Part shown: piece after piece, positions 1 through 7,300 of the stretch | Layout of the letters: each line of letters begins with the position of its first letter | Numbering within the stretch: position 1 is the stretch's first letter | Translations under genes and position numbers: made by a program | Notes under the pieces: generated by a model | Told to the model about the DNA's origin: nothing | The model's database searches: none | The model's input: the letters and a program-made list of their open reading frames with translations, nothing else | Source: an uncultured Gardnerella sp. | GTDB lineage: Bacteria > Actinomycetota > Actinomycetes > Actinomycetales > Bifidobacteriaceae | Assembly (NCBI GenBank): GCA_947289115.1 | Contig: CAMYPG010000015.1 | Coordinates: 1-8,099, forward strand | Direction of reading: 5' to 3' | DNA: 8,099 bases

Positions 1-749
1 CGGGCTTGGGTGCTTTGGCTGCGGGCATGGGTGGAGCTAAGTCTAAGCTCGTGCGCGATTTGGCAGCTCTCGGCGTTATTCCGGACGATATTGCTGTGGT
101 TTCTAAGCACGATACTTCCACGAACGCAAACGATCCGAACGAATCCGAACTGCACAATACTCTTGCGCACGCAATCGGACGCACGGAAGGCAATCCACTA
201 TTTGTAATCAGCCAAAAGACGCTGACCGGACATGCAAAGGGTGGTGCGTGCATCTTCCAAATCAACGGTTTAACGCAGCTGTTTAGAAGTGGCGTAATCC
301 CTGGAAACGCATCACTTGACTGCGTGGATCCTAAGCTTGCGCGCGACGACCACATGGTTTGGTTGCGTGAGTCGATGCGCATTGGCGATGGTGCAGGTTC
401 TTGTGCAGTGAAGGCTGCTCTCGCAACTTCGCTCGGCTTCGGTCACGTTAGCGGATTTGTGGCATTAGTTCACCCTGGTGCGTTTGAGGCTTCTGTGGCA
501 GCTAGCGCTGGTGCGGATGCGCTTAGCGAATGGAGAGCCAAGGCGAATGCGCGTTTGGCTGCGGGCCAGAGGCGATTTGAGGAAGGCATGATGGGGCGAT
601 CTGCTTTGTTCGAGCCTGTTGAGAATCGTCACTTTCTGAAGGATGGCACGCGCCTTCCGGATGGCACTCGCTACGATGGTCACGAAGCAGAAAAAGCTAT
701 GCTGCTAAACCCAGACGCTCGCCTAGATGCAAGCGGCTACTATTGCTAG
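1..749 (+). CDS. fas: Type I fatty acid synthase, C-terminal ketosynthase part (5' end outside window)
   Basis: Partial gene: the frame is open from base 3 to the TAG at 747-749, so only about the last 248 codons are present. The product is the C-terminal 3-oxoacyl-ACP synthase region of a multidomain type I synthase, which condenses malonyl-ACP with the growing acyl chain in the cytoplasm. Two ketosynthase histidine motifs are visible: SKHDTSTNAND (His codon 108-110) and LTGHAKGGA (His codon 231-233). The catalytic Cys must lie upstream. The tail is charged and ends NPDARLDASGYYC. The last codons recur at 8001-8045 with an ending of GYYY, so this 3' end appears to have been rebuilt by an insertion. 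No convincing T-tract terminator follows directly; the first strong hairpins begin at 865. The TTG at position 6 is an internal codon, not a start. Family assignment is from remembered motifs; confidence is high for ketosynthase and good for type I FAS. Confidence 0.9.
   Translation, partial: GLGALAAGMGGAKSKLVRDLAALGVIPDDIAVVSKHDTSTNANDPNESELHNTLAHAIGRTEGNPLFVISQKTLTGHAKGGACIFQINGLTQLFRSGVIPGNASLDCVDPKLARDDHMVWLRESMRIGDGAGSCAVKAALATSLGFGHVSGFVALVHPGAFEASVAASAGADALSEWRAKANARLAAGQRRFEEGMMGRSALFEPVENRHFLKDGTRLPDGTRYDGHEAEKAMLLNPDARLDASGYYC
705..749 (+). repeat. Left copy of duplicated fas 3' end (att-like direct repeat)
   Basis: Positions 705-730 are identical over 26 bases to 8001-8026. With one mismatch the match runs to 742/8038. 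It covers the codons for LNPDARLDASGYY. In this copy the last codons are GCA, TAT, TGC and TAG; the right copy has GCC, TAC, TAC and TGA. Similarity stops sharply upstream of 705/8001. The identity and its placement at a gene terminus are seen directly; the role as an integration site is inferred. Confidence 0.85.
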
Positions 750-864
750 CGTAGACATGAGTGTGGCTAATCTGCAATAGCGATTTTCCCGAGAATGTTG
801 CTCAAAACGGCAAAATCAACAACAAAATGCGGAAATGTTGCTCGCGCGGATTAGCCGCGCTGTT

Positions 865-890
865 CCTAACGGCTATTAGTAGCCGTTAGG
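865..890 (+). other. Hairpin 1 of left array (11-bp stem, 4-base loop)
   Basis: Arms CCTAACGGCTA (865-875) and TAGCCGTTAGG (880-890) pair perfectly around a TTAG loop. It is the first strong stem-loop after the fas stop, about 115 bases downstream. It is followed by CTGATTT rather than a T-tract, so it is a poor classical terminator but could act as a 3' stabilising or Rho-related structure. Confidence 0.7.
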
Positions 891-892
891 CT

Positions 893-933
893 GATTTGGC
901 ATGTAAAGTCCACTGGACTTTACATGCCAAATC
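893..933 (+). other. Hairpin 2 of left array: perfect 20+1+20 palindrome
   Basis: The 20-base arms at 893-912 and 914-933 are exact reverse complements around a single central C (913), with core GTAAAGTCCACTGGACTTTAC. This is far longer than chance predicts. A DNA cruciform or strong RNA hairpin is possible. No T-tract follows. Confidence 0.8.
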
Positions 934-935
934 AC

Positions 936-985
936 GCTTTGAAGGAGCTTGAAATGCGTTATGCAATTTCAAGATCAGTCAAAGC
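936..985 (+). other. Hairpin 3 of left array (two-part stem)
   Basis: The outer stem GCTTTGA (936-942) pairs with TCAAAGC (979-985). The inner stem GAGCTTGAAAT (945-955) pairs with ATTTCAAGATC (966-976) with one mismatch. A symmetric 2-by-2 internal loop (AG/AG) separates them. The right copy has the same design at 7402-7451. Confidence 0.7.
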
Positions 986-1060
986 GCCCATGCAAGTCGA
1001 TTCGCACACAAGCTTGTGCGGGTTCGCACTACATGTGCAACTAATATCGCAGTTGTATTT

Positions 1061-1094
1061 TTGACTTTTGTAAAAATTGCAAAAGTGTTACAAT
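1061..1094 (+). promoter_or_regulatory. Candidate promoter region of the amylopullulanase gene
   Basis: A TACAAT at 1089-1094 is a good -10-like hexamer. TTGACT at 1061-1066 resembles a -35 box, but the 22-base spacing is too long. TTGTAA at 1068-1073 gives 15 bases and is a weaker match. The interval also holds CTTTTG (1065-1070) and CAAAAG (1080-1085), an inverted pair that could be an operator. The octamer AAAATTGC at 1073-1080 recurs at 1109-1116. A start here would give a leader of about 185 bases. Other weak options lie downstream, such as TTGGTT 1181-1186 with CATAGT 1203-1208. Confidence 0.3.
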
Positions 1095-1172
1095 AGCTCC
1101 TTACGTGCAAAATTGCGAAAAATTCAATGTGCTTATGGCGATTTGCGTTCAAAATAAGCAATCTTATGTGTA

Positions 1173-1186
1173 AACCAAAGTTGGTT
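1173..1186. promoter_or_regulatory. AACCAA-AG-TTGGTT inverted repeat, possible operator
   Basis: Six-base arms (1173-1178 and 1181-1186) form a short palindrome about 100 bases before the start codon. The right arm coincides with a possible -35 (TTGGTT). Carbohydrate genes of bifidobacteria are often controlled by LacI-type repressors that bind palindromes, but this motif is not one I can match to a known operator. Confidence 0.25.
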
Positions 1187-1273
1187 GTAATAAGAAGTGA
1201 AACATAGTTGTGTCACCTATAGTTTTCATGTTTTGCATGGAATAAAACAATATAGAAGCATGTTTGTGCCAAC

Positions 1274-1278
1274 GGAGG
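1274..1278 (+). promoter_or_regulatory. Ribosome binding site (GGAGG) of the amylopullulanase gene
   Basis: GGAGG lies 7 bases before the ATG at 1286. A second in-frame ATG at 1292 would be 13 bases away, so the first ATG is preferred. Confidence 0.85.
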
Positions 1279-1285
1279 AAAGGAT

Positions 1286-1390
1286 ATGCAGATGGTCACT
1301 CATCGCCACCTTGCGTCGAAAATAGTTTCTATGATTGCAGCGAGTGCAATGTTAATAACAGGTTTTGCTGTTGTTGGCAATGCAAGCGCT
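1286..1390 (+). other. Signal peptide of the amylopullulanase
   Basis: Residues 1-12 contain R7 and K12. Residues 13-31 are hydrophobic (IVSMIAASAMLITGFAVVG). An A-S-A site at 33-35 precedes a Ser/Glu-rich stretch, so Sec-type cleavage after residue 35 is likely. No lipobox cysteine is present. Confidence 0.85.
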
Positions 1391-4300
1391 AGTAGTGAGG
1401 CTAGTAGTGAATCTAGTAATCCTCAATCTAGCAATCTAACTCTTAACCGTAAGGGAGTTATTGTTACCGCATTCCAGCAGAATTGGAAGAGTATTGCTCA
1501 AGAATGCAAAACAACTTATGGTCCTGAGGGCGTGAGTTATGTGCAAGTGTCTCCTCCAAATGAGCATGTAAGGGGTACTCAGTGGTGGACTTCTTACCAG
1601 CCTGTGAGCTATAAATTAAAGTCAAAACTCGGCGATGAAGATGGCTTTAAGAAGATGATTACTACTTGCAAGGATGCAGGTGTTAGAATCATTGCAGATG
1701 CTGTTATTAATCACATGACTGGTGCTGGTGACACTCATACAGAGGGTGTTGGTGAAAGTAAATATAGCGCTAAAGATCAGTCTTTCCCAGATGCTGGATA
1801 TAAAAAGGATGATTTCCATCAAGATGCTAGGAATATTGAGCACTATAACAATGCGGAGGAAGTGTGGAATCGCAGGCTTGTTGGTTTGCTTGATTTGGAT
1901 ACATCAAAGCAGAATGTGCGCGAGACTTTAGGTAAGTACTTTGCTCATTTGCTAAAGCTAGGTGTTGCTGGCTTCCGTATTGACGCAGTAAAACATATTT
2001 CTCCAACAGATATGGCTGCGATTAAAGCTGAAGCTGCAAAACAATCTGGTAAAAATGCGGATGAGATTTGGTGGATGCAGGAGACGATTGGTGATCCTTC
2101 TGAAGCTAAAGAAATACAGCCAGATCAGCATTTGAATGAAGGTGAAGTCAACGAATTCCAATATTCGTACCGATTAAAGAGTGATTTTTATGGCTCAATA
2201 TCGAATCTAAAGAATATTACTGATGGACTTGTTCCAAGCGATAAAGCTTCAATTTTTGTTACTAATTGGGATACTCCTCGAGAAAATTATGTGCGCACAC
2301 TTACCTATAAGGATGGTCCTCGCTACGAGCTTGCAAATGCGTTTATGCTTGGCTATCCGTATGGAAATCCAAACATTTACTCGGGGTATAGGTTTGAGAA
2401 TGGTCATAAGGATGATGGTGCGCCTAATGCTACCGATACGTCTGTTCCAGATGTGTCTTGCGGCAAGGATTCAAAGTGGCAGTGCACTCAGCGTTGGACT
2501 TCGATTCGCGGAATGGTTGGCTTCTTTAAGGCTGTAAATGGTGCTCAAGTCACTAATTGGCAAGATGACGGCAATAATAACATTGCTTTTAGTCGTGCAG
2601 GCAAGGGATTCTTAGCAATAAACAATACGCCAAACGCAAAGAAAGTTTTGTATAAGACTGATTTGCCAAATGGTGAGTATTGCAACGTTTATGAGGCTGG
2701 AAATTGCTCTAAGACTGTTAAAGTTACAGATGGCAAAGTTGCTGCGACTATTGCTCCTTATTCTGCAATTGCTTTGCATGTGGATGCGCTTAAGGACAAT
2801 ATTTATGAAAAAGTAAAATCTAATACAGCACGTGATGAATCTGATCCAAAATACAATGTTGACGATGCTAAAGACCAGTCAACAACTGTCTATTTTAATG
2901 CTAAAAATAAAGCAGGTAATCCAAGCTCAGTAAATATTCATTATCAAATCGGCAATGGATCTTGGACTGCAGTTCCTGGTAGACCAATGCGCAAAGTTTG
3001 TGGCGATTGGTTTGCAAGAACAATTCCTAATAATGGAAAACAAATTACTGCTGTATTTAACGACGGTGGAAATAATTGGTATAACAATAACAATAACAAT
3101 CAGCCTAAAGCAAACTTTGAAATTCAAGCTGGTTCGAAAACTTATGTAGTAGATGCCGATTTGAACGGTTCTGAATCTGCTAGCATTCCTTGCAAGGTTG
3201 AGGACACATCTTCAAAGCCTACTGAATTAAAGACAAAGATTGTTATTCACTATAAGCAAAAATATGGTGACAATCGCCATATGGGCGTCTATATCTGGGG
3301 TCTTAAAAATGCAGATGGTCAAGAGATAAAAGGTGCTTGGCATGAATTCAATGGTCAAGACGCTTTTGGTAAGACTTACGCAGTTGAAGCTGATGGCACT
3401 TACGAGAGCGGAAAAGTCGGATTTATTATTACCGAGAAACCCGTTGATGGTCAGGACTGGCATAAGGACGGCGGAGATCGTAATATCTGGCAAATCGAAT
3501 ATGGTGTTGGCGAAGCTTGGGTTTACGGAGGAGATTCAAATACTTTTGCAGAACCTCCATCTGAAGTCTCTAACAAGCTTAATAGCATTAAAACATTAAA
3601 TGTTACTGTTCACTACCGCAGAACAAATAAGGATTACGCTGGTTGGAATCTTTGGACTTGGTACGGTAGTGAGAAGGGCGTAAAGCAAGATTTTACGGCT
3701 CATGATGATTTCGGTAAGATTGCAGAATATACATTCCACAATGATTCTGGCATAAAAGATTCAAAGTTTATTGTGCGCTATTCTATGCAAGGCAACGATT
3801 GGGTTTCTAAAGATCCTGGCGAAGGCGATCGCCCAATTCCTGCAAAAGCAATTACCTTAAGCGAAGATGGTAACACTGGTAATGCTGAAATCTGGCTTAT
3901 GCAGGGCGATAGTAGAGTTTACTTAAGCCCAAACGTAATCAACACGAAGGCTAATGCTATTAATGCTGATATTACGTCTTTTAAGGAATTTACTGTAAAC
4001 GTGAGCGGCGACCCTTCGGAAGTTGAGAAGAAAAATGTTACTGTAACTGATGTTACAGATTCAAAGAAAAATCAACACAAGACAGTAGATATTTCGCAAG
4101 TTGCTGTTGTGGATAATAGGATCGTAATCACTGCAAAGAACGAATTAGATCTTAAGAAAATGTATGAAATCAACATTAAGGGTGTTGGTGGAATGCCTAA
4201 AACAGTGTCTGCTTCAACTGTTAAAGGTTCTAAGATTGTTCGCACTGATGAGTTTGATCAAAAGTATGCGTACACAGGTGATGACTTGGGTGCTGTTGTA

Positions 4301-7300
4301 AAAGATGGTTCTACGACTTTCAAGCTTTGGGCGCCAACTGCTGCAAAAGTGGAGTTAGTAACTTATAAGTCAACTGATGAAAAAGCGCAAGAAGATAAAA
4401 AGCAAGATATGACTCTTGGCACAGAAGATGGAAAGCTTGGCGTGTGGAGTATTACTACGAGTTATGCAAAAGCTGGCACTGCTTATACATACAAGGTTTA
4501 TTTTGCAGATGGCACTGTTAATAATTCTCCAGACCCTTATGCAAAAGCTGCTGTGCGAAATGGAATGAGATCCGTTGTATTCGGTGGCAATATGGCAACA
4601 CCTGTATTTCGTAAGGCATCATTTGGAAAGCGTCCAACTGATGCGACTATTGCAGAAATGAATATTCGCGACTTTTCGATTCATGAAAGTTCTGGCGTAG
4701 ATGTTGCAAAGCGCGGAAAGTATCTTGGTGTAATTCAATCTGGTGCTAAAAAAGATGGCAAGCCAACTGGCTTTGATTATTTGAAGTCCCTCGGCATCAC
4801 TCATGTGCAAATCATGCCAATGTATGATTTTGGTTCTGTTAATGAAGCAGGAGATTTGAGTTATGTTGATAAGAACGACAAAGATAATCCTCATCAAAAC
4901 TGGGGCTATGATCCAATAAACTACAACGTTCCAGAAGGCTCCTATGCGTCTGATTCAGCAAATCCTGCTACGCGCATTACTGAGCTAAAGCAAATGGTTG
5001 AAGGTCTACATAAGGCTGGTTTGCGCGTGATTATGGACGTGGTTTATAACCATGTTTATAACGCAGAAAAGAACGCTTTTGGACAGACTGTGCCAGGCTA
5101 CTACTTCCGTTACAACGATGACGGCAGCTTGTCTAATAGATCTGGTTGCGGAAACGATACTGCTTCAGAGCGCAAAATGATGCGAAAGTATATTGTTGAC
5201 TCTGTAAAGTATTGGGCTAAAGAGTACGGTATTGACGGCTTCCGTTTTGATTTGATGGGATTGATTGACCTTGAAACCATTAAGGAAGTGCGTGAAGCTA
5301 TTCATGCAATTGACCCGAACTCGATTATTCTTGGCGAAGGCTGGGATATGAGCCAATTGCCTTATGGAAACCGCACTATTCAGCCTAATGCGTATAAGCT
5401 TGCTGAAAATAATGGCGTTGCGTTCTTTAACGATTCCTTCCGTGATGCTGTAAAGGGTCAAGGAGATGATGATGTTGCTGGATTCGTGTCTGGAAACAGA
5501 GGCAGCGACAATCTAGTTATGCAAAATCTTTACGGCTGCCAGCCTGGAAACGCAAGCTGCACTGGTAGGCGCTACGCGAATGCTGGTCAGACTGTGCAAT
5601 ATGTTGAAGCTCACGACAATCTTAATCTTTACGATAAGTTGAAGAAATCTTTGCCTAATGAGTCAGAAGAGAATCTTAAGAAGCGAGTAATGCTTGCTAA
5701 TTCTCTTGTTATGTTTGCGCATGGCATGCCATTCTTTGAGCTTGGTCAAGAGTTCTTACGAAGCAAGAATGGTAATGCTAATAGTTACAATGCTGGCGAC
5801 GGCGACAATTCCGTTAAGTGGGATCTAGTTAAAACGAATGAAGATGCTGTTGAGTACTTCAAAGCGTTGATAAAGCTAAGAAACGAGATTCCAGCTTTAC
5901 GAGATTCTGAATATTCTGATGTTAACAATAATATGCATTGGATTAAGAGCAGCGATGGTATTAACGCATTTAGTGTTGACAACAACGGTAAAACGTATGT
6001 GTTTATTTTCAATGCTAATAGTGGTGAATTTACTGTGAATATTGGCAAAGGAAAGTATCGCGTGCGCATTGCTGATGGGAAAGCTAACAGCAATGATGAG
6101 TCAGTGTGTCCTGAAGCATCTGTAGATGACAATGGAAATTACAAGGTTTCTGCTCTTTCGACTTCAGTACTTGTGAAGGATGCTGAAAAGAAGAACGATA
6201 ATCCTTTTGCAAATATTAATGTTGATGATGTTCTCAAATATAAGATGAATCCTTTGGATATCAATAAGTTGAAGGATGAATCTAAGCCTGGTACGCAGAA
6301 GCCGAATCCATCTACTCCTGGGCATGAACAAACTCCTGGTACTGTTACTCCATCACCTCAGCCACCTGTTCCTGGTCCTGTAGTGCCAAATCCGGCTCCA
6401 GCGCCTGGCCCTCATCCTCAGCCTGGTTCTAATACTGTGAATCCGGCTCCTCAGCCAGCGCCAGTTCCAACTCCAACTCCTGGAGAAACTCATCCTGGAA
6501 CTCATGAGCCAAATTCATCTACGCCTGGTCGTGAGCAAACTCCTGGAGACTCTGATACTGAAAATCATCCTGCTCCACATACTTTAGTCCCAGATGTGGG
6601 TACTGCTCCTAGTAATTCCGAATCAGGTTCTGCATCCCAGCAAGGCTCTAAGTCTAATACGCCTGCTCATGAACCTAATAATAGTATTGAATCTAAGCCT
6701 AATGCTGAGTCTCACTCTACTTCTGAATATCAAACTCATTCAAAACCTAAGCAGAATGTGCATGAAAATTCAGATCAGTCTAAACCAGCTAAAACAAAAC
6801 CTGAATCTTCCTCAAATTCTGCTGTATCTGCGCCTGCTAAGCCATCATCAGCTGCTCCAACTCCTACTGCACCGGCAACAGTGCAGCAGCTTAAGTCAGA
6901 GCTAAGAGGAACTCTGCTAGTACGAGACAATAATGTTGCGAATGCTGGAGTTGTGAACAAAGTAAGCATTCGCATTCAAAACGGCGAGTTTATTGAACGT
7001 CTGAATCGTGAAGGTATTGCATATGCTTACGCATACATCTACTCGTCTCCGCGATTGCTTAAAGGCTCCGACGGTTCAAAGTATGTTACTGTACGAATGG
7101 TGAATGGCGTGCCTCAATTCGATGCAATATTCCCAGCTGGATACTCTGGTAAACACACTGTTCTACTTGTAGACGAGAGTGGCAAACAAATCGCATGGAC
7201 TGAAGTAACTGTTGTAGATAATGGTGTTTCAAAGCGTGGTGGATCTATGCTTCAAACAGGAAGCAACATTGTTTATACTTTTGCGCTGTTCATTATACTT

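Larger units (their letters stand above)
842..985 (+). repeat. Left copy of the flanking inverted repeat (three-hairpin array)
   Basis: This 144-bp block matches the reverse complement of 7402-7549, with about 13 to 15 differences and a 4-base length difference near 925. That is roughly 90 percent identity by hand alignment. It contains three consecutive hairpins at 865-890, 893-933 and 936-985. The homology ends exactly at the outer base of the third hairpin and does not continue on either side. Each copy could form stem-loops in DNA or RNA. It may belong to a dispersed intergenic repeat family; the window cannot show copy number. Confidence 0.85.
750..1285. other. Gene-free intergenic region between fas and the amylopullulanase gene
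   Basis: No credible coding sequence is present. From left to right it holds an AATGTTGCTC direct repeat (794-803 and 834-843), a GGCTAATC/GATTAGCC inverted pair (765-772 and 849-856), the left three-hairpin array (842-985), a cluster of GCACA/TGTGC motifs (1003-1038), an AT-rich promoter candidate region (about 1055-1255) and the ribosome binding site. The base composition changes from mixed to AT-rich after about 1040. Confidence 0.7.

Noticed and set aside
705..742. A tRNA 3' end as the integration target
   Set aside because: The repeat lies in the fas reading frame and cannot be folded into a tRNA arm ending in CCA; the target is a protein gene.
1061..1094. TTGACT and TACAAT as one standard sigma-70 promoter
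   Set aside because: The 22-base gap is outside the usual 16-19 range, so it is reported only as a low-confidence candidate region.
979..1161. A 60-codon minus-strand open frame upstream of the enzyme gene
   Set aside because: It is short, overlaps hairpin and promoter sequence, and resembles no protein I know.
5785..6132. A 115-codon minus-strand open frame inside the pullulanase region
   Set aside because: It lies wholly opposite well-supported coding sequence and is a by-product of that gene's codon use.
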